Part shown: one piece after another, positions 17,154 through 25,099 of the stretch
Position numbering within the stretch: the first letter of the stretch is position 1
How the letters are laid out: the number at the start of each line of letters is the position of its first letter
Assembly: GCA_042093735.1 (NCBI GenBank)
Contig: JBELEM010000006.1
Location: forward strand, 5,473-69,472
DNA length: 64,000 nucleotides
Source: Hellea sp042093735
GTDB taxonomy: Bacteria > Pseudomonadota > Alphaproteobacteria > Caulobacterales > Maricaulaceae
Reading direction: 5' to 3'
Made by a program: the position numbers and the translations under genes
Notes under the pieces: generated by a model
Told to the model about the DNA's origin: nothing
The model's database searches: none
The model's input: the letters and a program-made list of their open reading frames with translations, nothing else

Positions 17154-18404
17154 ATGAATAACGTTTTGAAAAACACACCTTTATCAATTTTTGATAAATA
17201 TGCGCCCTTACAGTCACGGGTGGATTTGATGATGAAGATAGGTAAAGATGCTTTAGGCTTAAAATTTGACGATATTATCAGTGCCACAAGAGGAAAAATT
17301 GATGGTCGTGAAATATTATTGGCCGGTACAAATAATTATCTTGGTTTGACTTTTGATAATGACTGTATGGCAGCAGCAAAAAATGCCGTTGATAGGCATG
17401 GTACTGGCACAACAGGTTCCCGTGTGGCTAATGGAAGTTATGATGAGCACATTCAGCTTGAAAAAATATTGGCGGATCATTTGGGAATGGAAAGTTGTGT
17501 AGTTTTCACAACGGGTTATCAAACAAATTTAGCTGCCATATCTGGTTTGGCTGGTGATAATGATGTGATATTTATGGATGCTGACGCTCATGCTTGCGTG
17601 ATCGATGGTACAAGGCTCACGTCTTCTTCTACGATACGTTTTAGGCACAATAATCCCGAAGATTTAGATAAGAGACTTAAGCGTCAAGGAGATATATCTA
17701 ATGGAAATGCTTTGGTTGTAATTGAAGGTATGTATTCAATGTTTGGGGATATAGCGCCTGTTGATGAATTTGTAGATGTTACTCACAGACATGGCGGTTA
17801 TTTGTACATAGATGAGGCACATTCTTATGGTGTTTTTGGTCCAACTGGATGCGGTATTGCTGAGGATCAGGGTGTGTTAGATAAAATAGATTTTATTTCT
17901 GGTACATTTTCTAAATCGCTTGCATCTGTTGGAGGTTTTTGTGCTTCAAGGCATAAAGAGTTTGAGATACTTAGAAAAGTAATGAGGCCTTACATGTTTA
18001 CTGCCTCTGCGACTCCCTCAAATATTTGCGCTGCATTAATGGCGGTTGAAAAGGTAAAAGAGGGTCACAATCTACGTGATAATTTAAAAAAACGATCTAT
18101 CCAGTTGCATTCTGGACTTAGTGAGATGGGCTACAATATATGCGCGGATGCAAGTCCAGTTATTGCTGTGCGTAGAGCTAACGAGGCAGTCGCAGCTATG
18201 GAGTGGAACTGGCTTATAGAAAATGGTGTATACGTAAATTTAGCTGTCCCGCCCGGTACGCCGCAGAGTTCTAGTTTGCTTAGAATTAGCTTGTCTGCCG
18301 CCCATACTGAAGCAGACATTAATACATTGCTTAGAGCATTCTCTGATTTAAAATCCAATCAACAAGAATTAATATCAAAAATGTCTTCTCATTTAACGAA
18401 GTAA
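17154..18404 (+). CDS. spt: serine palmitoyltransferase (alpha-oxoamine synthase)
   Basis: PLP-dependent condensation of L-serine with a fatty-acyl thioester to 3-ketosphinganine, the first committed step of sphingolipid synthesis, in the cytosol. The 416-residue length matches the soluble homodimeric Sphingomonas enzyme. The PLP lysine is Lys254 in GTFSKSLASVGG; Asp220 and His223 lie in DEAHSYG, and His146 in DADAHACV is the ring-stacking residue typical of SPT. 2-Amino-3-ketobutyrate ligase and BioF share the fold, but the neighbouring acyl-ACP synthetase, reductase and carrier protein decide for SPT. It is the last gene of the operon, before a strong hairpin. Confidence 0.9.
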   Translation: MNNVLKNTPLSIFDKYAPLQSRVDLMMKIGKDALGLKFDDIISATRGKIDGREILLAGTNNYLGLTFDNDCMAAAKNAVDRHGTGTTGSRVANGSYDEHIQLEKILADHLGMESCVVFTTGYQTNLAAISGLAGDNDVIFMDADAHACVIDGTRLTSSSTIRFRHNNPEDLDKRLKRQGDISNGNALVVIEGMYSMFGDIAPVDEFVDVTHRHGGYLYIDEAHSYGVFGPTGCGIAEDQGVLDKIDFISGTFSKSLASVGGFCASRHKEFEILRKVMRPYMFTASATPSNICAALMAVEKVKEGHNLRDNLKKRSIQLHSGLSEMGYNICADASPVIAVRRANEAVAAMEWNWLIENGVYVNLAVPPGTPQSSSLLRISLSAAHTEADINTLLRAFSDLKSNQQELISKMSSHLTK

Positions 18405-18413
18405 TAATAAACT

Positions 18414-18437
18414 AAAAAAACCTCGCATAAAGCGAGG
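18414..18437 (-). terminator. intrinsic terminator of the rpsF-rpsR-rplI operon
   Basis: CCTCGC (18421-18426) and GCGAGG (18432-18437) make a 6-bp GC-rich stem with a 5-base loop. Read on the minus strand it is followed by seven T residues (18420-18414), the classic intrinsic form, 27 bases after the rplI stop. In the plus direction the tail is AT-rich but lacks a T-run, so it may stop the converging sphingolipid operon less efficiently. Confidence 0.85.
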
Positions 18438-18464
18438 TAAATTATATTTATTGTCTTAAATTTT

Positions 18465-19091
18465 TTATTCCGAAGTTTCTGTTTTATCTTCTGTTAGGAC
18501 TTCTGGAGCAATAAATTCATCAGGAGCATCGCCCTCAAACATTGAAACTGCATTGGCCGCTCTTTCGTCGTTAGCTTCCTTTGCATCAGCAGCTTCCTCA
18601 GCGGCCTGAGTGGCGATAACATCTTCACCTTTTTCTTGACGAATAGCTTCATCTTCTGTTCTAGCAACATTTACCTTTATAGATACTGTAACTTCAGGGT
18701 GCAAACGAACTTTAACTTCATGAATGCCTAGTGCTTTGATGGGTTGCTCAAGAATTACCATATTTCTTTTAACTTCTTTATTGTTTAAAAGTTCGGCGAT
18801 ATCTCTCGCAGATACGGACCCATAAAGTTGACCGGTATCGCCTGCGTTTCTTATACAAACAATTGAAACTCCATCGACAGCTTTTCCTGATATACCAGCC
18901 TTTTCTCTGTTTTCTGCATTTCTAGCTTCTAGGTACTCACGTTCTGCCTCAAATCGTGCTAAGTTTGACTTAGTAGCTCTTAATGCTTTTTCTTGTTGCA
19001 ATAAGTAGTTTCTTGCATATCCAGGCTTCACATTTACAACGTCGCCCATGTCACCAAGTTTTTCTATGCGCTCTAATAATATAATTTCCAT
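18465..19091 (-). CDS. rplI: 50S ribosomal protein L9
   Basis: L9 binds 23S rRNA near the L1 stalk and limits frameshifting. The N-terminal domain starts MEIILLERIEKLGDMGDVVNVKPGYARNYLL, which is the family signature, joined by the long helix to the C-terminal domain ending near VSIKVNVART (about residue 148). A further 60 residues are acidic and Ala/Glu/Asp-rich, a tail found in many alphaproteobacterial L9 proteins. It is the last gene of the rpsF-rpsR-rplI operon, 9 bases after rpsR, and is followed by a strong terminator. Confidence 0.97.
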   Translation of the reverse strand: MEIILLERIEKLGDMGDVVNVKPGYARNYLLQQEKALRATKSNLARFEAEREYLEARNAENREKAGISGKAVDGVSIVCIRNAGDTGQLYGSVSARDIAELLNNKEVKRNMVILEQPIKALGIHEVKVRLHPEVTVSIKVNVARTEDEAIRQEKGEDVIATQAAEEAADAKEANDERAANAVSMFEGDAPDEFIAPEVLTEDKTETSE

Positions 19092-19100
19092 TATGCGCTC

Positions 19101-19364
19101 CTACTTAACTTCATAGGGCAAAAGGCCCAGATATCTTGCACGCTTTATTGCCTTGGCAAGTTCACGTTGTTTTTTATGAGTAACTGCAGTGATACGAGAT
19201 GGAGCTATTTTACCCTTTTCTGACATGTAACGCAGTAACATTTTTGGATCTTTATAGTCTATGGTTAATCCATTTTCTCCGGAAAATGGACACACTTTTC
19301 GCCTTCTACGGAATGATGTTCTTGAGGGAAGGTTTTCTATTTTAATGGAATCTCTTTTTGACAT
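19101..19364 (-). CDS. rpsR: 30S ribosomal protein S18
   Basis: An 87-residue basic protein of the small-subunit platform that pairs with S6. Diagnostic stretches are RRRKVCPFSG near the N-terminus, IDYKDPKMLLRYMSEKGKI and ITAVTHKKQRELAKAIKRARYLGLLPY at the end. It lies 4 bases after rpsF, as in most bacteria, so S6 and S18 are made together and bind rRNA as a dimer. Confidence 0.98.
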   Translation of the reverse strand: MSKRDSIKIENLPSRTSFRRRRKVCPFSGENGLTIDYKDPKMLLRYMSEKGKIAPSRITAVTHKKQRELAKAIKRARYLGLLPYEVK

Positions 19365-19368
19365 AGGA

Positions 19369-19722
19369 CTACTCCTTGCTTTCGCGACGTTTGCGTTCTT
19401 CGCGCTTTTTTAGGATTGGTGATGGTTCATCTAAGAACTCATCGACACGTATGGACAAATATCTGAGTATGTCTTCATTAATTCGATGCTGACGTTCTAT
19501 TTCGTGGATTGTTTCAGGTAGTGCATTTATCTTTAGAAGACTATAATGGGCTTTCCTGTTTTTTTTCATTCTATAGGCTAAGTTTCTCAGACCCCAATAC
19601 TCAGCACCCTCAACAGATCCACCCATATTTTCAATTTTAGTGGCGAGATTTTGAACAAACTCTTCAACTTGTGTGGTAGAAATGTCCGGCCGCGTGATGA
19701 CTACATGCTCATAAAGAGACAT
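19369..19722 (-). CDS. rpsF: 30S ribosomal protein S6
   Basis: A 117-residue protein with the S6 ferredoxin-like fold: MSLYEHVVITRPDIS at the N-terminus, GGSVEGAEYWGLRNLAYRMKKNRKAHY in the middle and a basic C-terminal tail (KKREERKRRESKE). S6 binds S18 on the 30S platform. It is the first gene of the operon, with a good ribosome site (AAGGA, 7 bases before the ATG) and a leader of roughly 120 bases that can fold on itself. Confidence 0.98.
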   Translation of the reverse strand: MSLYEHVVITRPDISTTQVEEFVQNLATKIENMGGSVEGAEYWGLRNLAYRMKKNRKAHYSLLKINALPETIHEIERQHRINEDILRYLSIRVDEFLDEPSPILKKREERKRRESKE

Positions 19723-19742
19723 AATAATTCCTTCATTGTTAT

Positions 19743-19837
19743 GGATATGGCGTTTTTGTCAGTGAAGGCCGACTAGAACGATGGCTCTAGATGTGCGTCT
19801 CAACACCGCGCCGAGATTTAGCATATAGACCATATCC
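19743..19837 (-). ncRNA. structured rpsF leader, possible S6:S18 autoregulatory element
   Basis: On the minus strand GGATATGG (19837-19830) can pair with CCATATCC (19750-19743), enclosing nearly the whole untranslated leader; inside lies a smaller stem CTAGA/TCTAG with an 8-base loop. S6:S18 complexes are known to bind a leader motif in their own mRNA in many bacteria. I could not match the conserved CCG-bulge motif with certainty, so the assignment is inference from position and pairing. Confidence 0.35.
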
Positions 19838-19847
19838 GTTTGAGCGG

Positions 19848-19876
19848 CTTATATATAATTAGAATGTAGGTGCAAG
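19848..19876 (-). promoter_or_regulatory. promoter of the rpsF-rpsR-rplI operon
   Basis: On the minus strand, CTTGCA (19876-19871) and TATAAG (19853-19848) are separated by exactly 17 bases. CTTG-type -35 elements are common in alphaproteobacteria, and the rpsB promoter in this window uses the same CTTGCA with the same spacing. Transcription would begin near 19841, leaving a leader of about 118 bases. Confidence 0.55.
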
Positions 19877-19924
19877 CTGTTTTTATATATGCTCAGAAAA
19901 TATCTTAACTATAATAAGTAATAT

Positions 19925-22252
19925 TTATGCGTCTTCTGTTGGTTTTGGAGCAGGCAAACCTTTTCCACCTTTTCTACCTTCGATTTTTAACTTTGCTGGA
20001 GGTATGATTTTAAATGAAAGATTCTCTTTTTTACTGTCCACATTTATTTTTACCAAACCTCCACTTTTAAGTTTTCCGAATAAGATTTCATCGGCAAGTG
20101 GTTTTTTTATGAACTCCTGTATAGTCCTCCCAAGTGGACGGGCTCCATACCTTTTATCATACCCTTTGTTAGCCAACCAAAGGTTAGCTGCTTTGGTTAC
20201 TTCAAATTCAATTTTTCTATCCGCGAGCTGAGCTTCAAGTTGGATAATGAATTTATCAACTACTTTAGCAATGTCTGAGGGTGAGAGTGCGCCAAAAGAT
20301 ATAATAGCATCCAGTCGATTGCGAAACTCAGGAGAAAAGCGTCTTTTTACGGCAATATCTTGTTCATCGCTCTTATAGCCTCGGCCAAAGCCAATCTCAG
20401 CTTTACTGGCATCGGCAGCTCCAGCATTTGTTGTCATTATTATTATGACATTTCTAAAATCAACTTTTCTGCCATTAGAGTCTGTAAGGAAGCCGTTGTC
20501 CATTACCTGTAATAGGATATTATATATATCAGGGTGAGCCTTTTCTATTTCATCAAGTAAAAGAACGCTATGTGGATTTTGATTAACAGCATCAGTTAGT
20601 AGGCCTCCTTGGTCGTATCCTACATATCCGGGAGGGGCTCCTATGAGCCTACTGACAGTGTGTCTTTCCATGTATTCGGACATATCAAATCTTAGTAGTT
20701 CAAGTCCTTGCGTCATAGCCAATTGTTTAGCAACTTCAGTTTTACCAACACCAGTAGGTCCAGCAAAAAGATAGGACCCAATTGGCTTGTTTGGTTCTCT
20801 TAACCCTGCACGAGCTAATTTAACAGCTGAGCAAACCTGCTCAATTGCCCTATCTTGACCAAAAACTACTCGTTTAAGATCTATTGGTAAGGACTTAAGG
20901 GCTTTTTCATCATCCCGGGATATGGATTTTGGAGGAATTCGAGCTATTTTGGCAACAACAGACTCAATATCTTTGGTGTCAATTTTCTTTTTCCTGATCT
21001 TTTCTTCAACAAGTTTAGTTCTTGCCCCAGCCTCATCAATTATATCGATTGCCTTATCTGGCAATTTTCTATCAGTTATGTGACGAACTGAAAGGTCCAC
21101 CGAAGCCTTAATTGCTGCATTAGTGTATTTAATATTATGAAACTTTTCAAAATAAGACTTTAGTCCCATGAGTATTTTTACTGCATCATCAGAGGACGGT
21201 TCGGAAACGTCAATTTTCAAGAACCGTCGTGATAAAGCTCTGTCTTTTTCAAAGTGCTGTCTATACTCTTTATAAGTTGTGGACCCCATGCAGCGTAATT
21301 TTCCAGATTGAAGGGCTGGTTTGAGAAGATTGGATGCGTCCATTGCTCCGCCGCTTGTGGCCCCAGCTCCAATAATTGTATGTATTTCATCAATAAACAG
21401 AACTGCGTCATCAACTTCTTGAAGCTTTTTCATTACTAGCTTTAGCCGTTCTTCAAAGTCACCACGGTATCTCGTGCCAGCAAGTAATGCACCCATGTCG
21501 AGAGAGTAAATAGTAGCATTTTTGAGTATATCCGGAACTTTATTATTTACTATCCTTCTTGCTATGCCTTCTGCAATAGCAGTTTTTCCAACACCTGGGT
21601 CTCCAACTAAGAGTGGGTTGTTCTTTCTTCTGCGGGAAAGAACCATTATACACCTCTCAACTTCGTCATCTCTTCCTATAAGGGGGTCTATATCTCCGTC
21701 AGATGCTTTTTGATTTAAATTGACGGTATATTCTTGGAGAGGGTCTTTTTGTTTTGTTTCATTTTCTTCGGTATCCTCAGTACCGCCGGTAGACTTTTTG
21801 GGAACAGAATCACCAGACTTTGAGATACCATGGCTAATATAATTAACCACATCATAGCGTGTCATATCTCTTTCTTGAAGAAAGTATACAGCATGGCTTT
21901 CCCTTTCGGCAAAAAGTGCGACCAAAGCATTGGCACCCGTAACTTCTTCCCTGCCTGATGACTGAACATGAATTACTGCTCGCTGAATAACTCTATGAAA
22001 CCCCGCTGTTGGTCTTGCCTCTTCAAAGTTCTCGATGCGAAGTGAGGATAAGTCTTCATCCAGATAATTTTTGACATCGTCTTTGAGGGGTTCAATATCA
22101 ACATCACAGGCGGTGATTACAGCGATTGCATCCTTATCCTCCAGAAGAGCCAGCAGTAAATGCTCTAAGGTAGCGAGCTCGTGTTTTCTATCCGTGGCTA
22201 GGGTTAGAGCCCGGTGAATTGTCTCTTCTAATATTGAAGAAAATGAAGCCAT
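19925..22252 (-). CDS. clpA: ATP-dependent Clp protease ATP-binding subunit ClpA
   Basis: AAA+ unfoldase that feeds ClpP with N-degron and other substrates delivered by ClpS. Residues 1-140 form the Clp N-domain (LEETIHRALTLATDRKHELATLEHLLLALLED). The first Walker A is GDPGVGKTA with VLFIDEIHTIIGAG as Walker B, the second GPTGVGKTE with VLLLDEIEKAHPD. A ClpP-docking IGF tripeptide is in AEIGFGRGY. The 775-residue length fits the family, and the middle M-domain of ClpB is absent. clpS lies 31 bases upstream in the same operon. Confidence 0.96.
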   Translation of the reverse strand: MASFSSILEETIHRALTLATDRKHELATLEHLLLALLEDKDAIAVITACDVDIEPLKDDVKNYLDEDLSSLRIENFEEARPTAGFHRVIQRAVIHVQSSGREEVTGANALVALFAERESHAVYFLQERDMTRYDVVNYISHGISKSGDSVPKKSTGGTEDTEENETKQKDPLQEYTVNLNQKASDGDIDPLIGRDDEVERCIMVLSRRRKNNPLLVGDPGVGKTAIAEGIARRIVNNKVPDILKNATIYSLDMGALLAGTRYRGDFEERLKLVMKKLQEVDDAVLFIDEIHTIIGAGATSGGAMDASNLLKPALQSGKLRCMGSTTYKEYRQHFEKDRALSRRFLKIDVSEPSSDDAVKILMGLKSYFEKFHNIKYTNAAIKASVDLSVRHITDRKLPDKAIDIIDEAGARTKLVEEKIRKKKIDTKDIESVVAKIARIPPKSISRDDEKALKSLPIDLKRVVFGQDRAIEQVCSAVKLARAGLREPNKPIGSYLFAGPTGVGKTEVAKQLAMTQGLELLRFDMSEYMERHTVSRLIGAPPGYVGYDQGGLLTDAVNQNPHSVLLLDEIEKAHPDIYNILLQVMDNGFLTDSNGRKVDFRNVIIIMTTNAGAADASKAEIGFGRGYKSDEQDIAVKRRFSPEFRNRLDAIISFGALSPSDIAKVVDKFIIQLEAQLADRKIEFEVTKAANLWLANKGYDKRYGARPLGRTIQEFIKKPLADEILFGKLKSGGLVKINVDSKKENLSFKIIPPAKLKIEGRKGGKGLPAPKPTEDA

Positions 22253-22283
22253 GTTAGAACCTTTTACCTTTTGTTTTCTTTAT

Positions 22284-22634
22284 TTATGCTTTTTCAAGTC
22301 TACATTGTAATGGATGTTGATCTCTTTTTGCAGCGTCCATAACCTGCGCAACCTTTGTTTCTGCAATCTCATATGTATATACGCCACACGTGCCCATGCC
22401 GTTTTGATGAACGTTAAGCATTATTTTAGTTGCTTCTTCTTGTGTTTTTAAAAAAATACCCATTAGTATAGAAACAACAAACTCCATGGGCGTGTAATCA
22501 TCATTAAGAATTAATACTCTAAACATTGATGGTTTTTTTGTTTTTGGTCGTGACTTAGTAGTGGTACCTTGCTCGGGTGCTTGATTTTTGTCTTTGTCCG
22601 AACTGTTTGCGACTAAATGTTTCGATTTTCTCAT
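22284..22634 (-). CDS. clpS: ATP-dependent Clp protease adaptor ClpS
   Basis: A 116-residue adaptor that recognises N-degron residues and delivers such proteins to ClpA. The core motif FRVLILNDDYTPMEFVVSIL contains the Asn-Asp pair that contacts the substrate amino group, and MLNVHQNGMGTCGVYTYEIAETKV completes the binding pocket. The N-terminal 35 residues are basic, Gln/Lys-rich and probably disordered, as in other ClpS. It is the first gene of the clpS-clpA operon, divergent from ycgN. Confidence 0.95.
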   Translation of the reverse strand: MRKSKHLVANSSDKDKNQAPEQGTTTKSRPKTKKPSMFRVLILNDDYTPMEFVVSILMGIFLKTQEEATKIMLNVHQNGMGTCGVYTYEIAETKVAQVMDAAKRDQHPLQCRLEKA

Positions 22635-22682
22635 AGTGTCAATTTAGTGATACATATAAGTAATTTAAAGGCCAACTAAGTG

Positions 22683-22727
22683 ACATTCACAATATTTGTT
22701 GTGAATTTCTTAATAATGTTGTTATTA
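22683..22727. promoter_or_regulatory. two palindromes in the clpS/ycgN divergent promoter region
   Basis: ATTCACAA (22685-22692) and TTGTGAAT (22699-22706) are perfect complements around a 6-base centre, and an A/T pair at 22683/22708 extends them. Directly after it TAATAA (22711-22716) and TTATTA (22722-22727) form a second palindrome with a 5-base centre. Such dyads in a divergent gap usually mark operators; the regulator is unknown. The half-sites resemble CRP half-sites in reversed order, so it is not a standard CRP box. Confidence 0.45.
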
Positions 22728-22784
22728 TTTGTGCTTAAACTTTTCATAATTAATATTTTAGAGGCTAACTTAATATGAAATTTA

Positions 22785-23282
22785 ATGATTGGCAGCCTAA
22801 TGAAAGATGATTCCAAAGCACAACTAAAAGTAGAAAAACCATTTTGGCGCGTCAAGAGAATGAAAGATATGAATAAGCGGGAATGGGAGAGCCTTTGTGA
22901 TAATTGCGGAAAGTGTTGTTGTATTAGATTGGAGGATGAGGAAACTGGCGATATATATATAACTGATGTTGCATGTAAACTTTTTGATGCAGAGGCTTGT
23001 AAGTGTACATCTTATGCAAGCCGCAGTGAAAAAGTTCCAGATTGCGTGACGTTAACAAAAGATAATATTGATAAACTTCATTGGATGCCAAAAACATGTG
23101 CTTACAGATTAATTTCCGAAGGAAAAGAGCTGCCTTATTATCATCATCTTGTTAGTGGTTCATCCTCTACTATTCATGATGAAGGTATGAGTGTAAAAAA
23201 TGCAGTAGTCAGCGAAACTGATGTTTCTGAAGATGAGCAAATAAAAAGAATTGTTATTTGGCCTGGAGAGCCCTCCGCATAA
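22785..23282 (+). CDS. YcgN/YkgJ-family cysteine-cluster protein (UPF0260)
   Basis: A 165-residue protein of the zinc- or iron-binding CxxCxxCC family: ESLCDNCGKCCCIRLEDEETG, then DVACKLFDAEACKCTSY and VPDCVTLT, matching E. coli YcgN. The molecular function of the family is unknown. The start is uncertain: ATG 22785 and ATG 22800 are both in frame, but the only ribosome site (AGAGG, 22760-22764) is well placed for an out-of-frame ATG at 22775, which encodes just 11 codons and ends inside this gene. It is divergent from clpS, with palindromes between. Confidence 0.88.
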   Translation: MIGSLMKDDSKAQLKVEKPFWRVKRMKDMNKREWESLCDNCGKCCCIRLEDEETGDIYITDVACKLFDAEACKCTSYASRSEKVPDCVTLTKDNIDKLHWMPKTCAYRLISEGKELPYYHHLVSGSSSTIHDEGMSVKNAVVSETDVSEDEQIKRIVIWPGEPSA

Positions 23283-23477
23283 AAACTCAGTTTCGATATA
23301 ATTAACGTTTATTTTTTAATAAATTATTAGGCATAAAACGCCGCATTAAAAAGTCTATAAATTTGATTAAAAATATTGTAATTTAACAATTGCATTCGTT
23401 GTGGCTCCTGACTAGGTTCCGCAAAATCAGCTGCTTCTTTATTTTTAATGCAGCATTAATTGATAAAGAGGACATAG
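23283..23477 (+). promoter_or_regulatory. nuo operon upstream region with perfect 15-base palindrome
   Basis: The 195-base gap holds TTAATGCAGCATTAA at 23445-23459, a perfect dyad ending 18 bases before the nuoA start and just before its ribosome site (AAGAGGA, 23466-23472). A further copy of the half-site GCATTAA occurs at 23343-23349, about 110 bases upstream. ATTGT/ACAAT (23375-23379, 23386-23390) is a second short dyad. The nuoA promoter must lie in this gap, but I see no convincing -35/-10 pair; the palindrome is the best operator candidate. Confidence 0.4.
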
Positions 23478-23843
23478 ATGTCTGAGTTTTTATTGGAATA
23501 TCTGCCGGTAGTCATGTTATTGGGTGTAGCAGTTATTTTTTCCTTAGCCTTGTTGATAGCACCCGCAGTAATTGCTCCGAAGCAACCTGATACAGAAAAA
23601 TTATCTACATACGAATGCGGCTTTAATGCCTTTGATGATAGCCGAATGAAGTTTGATGTTCGTTTCTACTTAGTGGCCATACTTTTCATTATTTTTGATA
23701 TAGAGGTGGCTTTTCTTTTTCCTTATGCCGTAAGTCTCGATCAGGTGGGTTTTTGGGGGTGGGCTGTTGTAATGATTTTTTTAGCCGAGCTTGCTGTAGG
23801 CCTTGCCTACGCATGGAAGCTAGGTGCGTTGGATTGGGAGTAA
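23478..23843 (+). CDS. nuoA: NADH-quinone oxidoreductase subunit A
   Basis: A 121-residue subunit with three membrane helices that caps the junction between the membrane and peripheral arms of complex I. The loop after helix one has the signature KLSTYECGFNAFDDSRMKFDVRFYLVAILFIIFDIEVAFLFP. It is the first of 14 nuo genes in canonical order, with a clear ribosome site (AAGAGGA) 5 bases before the ATG. Confidence 0.97.
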   Translation: MSEFLLEYLPVVMLLGVAVIFSLALLIAPAVIAPKQPDTEKLSTYECGFNAFDDSRMKFDVRFYLVAILFIIFDIEVAFLFPYAVSLDQVGFWGWAVVMIFLAELAVGLAYAWKLGALDWE

Positions 23844-23847
23844 ATCC

Positions 23848-24414
23848 GTGAGTAACTCATTAAAGCCTTCAGGTTCTTCTGCCATCGATTTGGGTACTCC
23901 TGCTTATGATCCAAAAAAACATGATCCATTTTTTGATGGTATGAAAAATCAATTAGCTGATCGAGGTTTTGTTACTGCCGCATCAGATGACCTTATCACT
24001 TGGGCGAGAACTGGATCCTTGATGTGGATGACATTTGGATTGGCTTGCTGTGCTGTTGAGATGATGCAGGCATCAATGCCTAGGTATGATCTTGAAAGGT
24101 TTGGCTTTGCACCCCGTGCATCTCCAAGGCAGTCAGATGTTATGATAGTTGCAGGAACCTTAACTAACAAGATGGCACCAGCCCTTAGAAAAGTTTACGA
24201 TCAGATGCCAAATCCTAGATACGTCATTTCTATGGGCTCTTGTGCTAATGGAGGCGGTTATTATCATTACTCATATGCGGTAGTGCGTGGATGCGACCGT
24301 ATTGTGCCTGTTGATATTTATGTTCCAGGGTGTCCGCCTACAGCAGAGGCTCTAGTGTATGGCATACTTCAGTTACAGAAGAAAATTCGTCGTGAAGGTA
24401 ATATCGAGAGGTAA
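23848..24414 (+). CDS. nuoB: NADH-quinone oxidoreductase subunit B
   Basis: Peripheral subunit carrying cluster N2, the last iron-sulfur centre before quinone. The cysteines are in FGLACCAVEMM, MGSCANGGG and VPGCPPTAEALVYGI. I place the start at GTG 23848, with GGGAG 7 bases upstream and 4 bases after the nuoA stop, giving 188 residues; a GTG at 23824 inside nuoA is in frame but has no such site. Confidence 0.96.
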   Translation: MSNSLKPSGSSAIDLGTPAYDPKKHDPFFDGMKNQLADRGFVTAASDDLITWARTGSLMWMTFGLACCAVEMMQASMPRYDLERFGFAPRASPRQSDVMIVAGTLTNKMAPALRKVYDQMPNPRYVISMGSCANGGGYYHYSYAVVRGCDRIVPVDIYVPGCPPTAEALVYGILQLQKKIRREGNIER

Positions 24415-24417
24415 TAA

Positions 24418-25011
24418 ATGGAAGACCTAAAAGAACATATAGCGACGCACCTTAAAGAGTCAGTTAATTCTCTGGATATCAAGAATAAAGAGCTCGTTAT
24501 TTTTGCCCGCAGGGCTGAAATACATAATATCATTTCTTTTTTGAAAGATGATCCTTTATGCAAATTCTCAACTTTAATTGATCTTTGCGGGGTAGATTAT
24601 CCGGGAAGGGAAAGAAGGTTTGAGGTGGTTTATCATTTGCTTTCTATGTCTCATAATACACGGGTGCGCATAAAGGTCAGAACAAACGAAACTGAACCTG
24701 TACATAGCATCTCTAGTATTTTTCCAAATGCTAATTGGTATGAACGAGAGGCTTTTGATATGTTTGGTATACTATTTGATGAACACCCTGATTTAAGAAG
24801 GATACTAACTGATTATGGTTTTGAGGGGTACCCACTTAGAAAAGACTTCCCTCTGTCAGGATTTGTAGAAGTTCGATATGATGAAGAGAGAAAGTCGGTT
24901 GTCTATGAAGATGTGGACCTACCTCAAGAATATAGAAGTTTTGATTTTACAAGTCCTTGGGAGGGAACTGAATATATTCCTGATCAAAGTTTAACTGAAA
25001 AGAAAGCCTGA
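24418..25011 (+). CDS. nuoC: NADH-quinone oxidoreductase subunit C
   Basis: The 30-kDa peripheral subunit of complex I, 197 residues, not fused to NuoD. The signature is ANWYEREAFDMFGILFDEHPDLRRILTDYGFEGYPLRKDFPLSG, continuing to VVYEDVDLPQEYR. It begins 3 bases after the nuoB stop. The gap behind it (25012-25099, 88 bases) is the largest inside the operon and contains only a weak CTCA/TGAG stem and no clear promoter. Confidence 0.96.
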   Translation: MEDLKEHIATHLKESVNSLDIKNKELVIFARRAEIHNIISFLKDDPLCKFSTLIDLCGVDYPGRERRFEVVYHLLSMSHNTRVRIKVRTNETEPVHSISSIFPNANWYEREAFDMFGILFDEHPDLRRILTDYGFEGYPLRKDFPLSGFVEVRYDEERKSVVYEDVDLPQEYRSFDFTSPWEGTEYIPDQSLTEKKA

Positions 25012-25099
25012 ATAATATGTTTTTATTTTTCCCCAAATATTTGCGTATTATCTGCTTACTCAATAATGAGCATAAATCTTATCTGTTGGAAACCTTAAA

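Noticed and set aside
22683..22708. CRP or LexA box between clpS and ycgN
   Set aside because: The half-sites are in the opposite order to a CRP site, and the alphaproteobacterial LexA pattern GTTC-N7-GTTC is absent.
23283..23477. tRNA-like sequence (GGTTCC segment) before nuoA
   Set aside because: No acceptor stem, no D- or T-arm pairing could be drawn.
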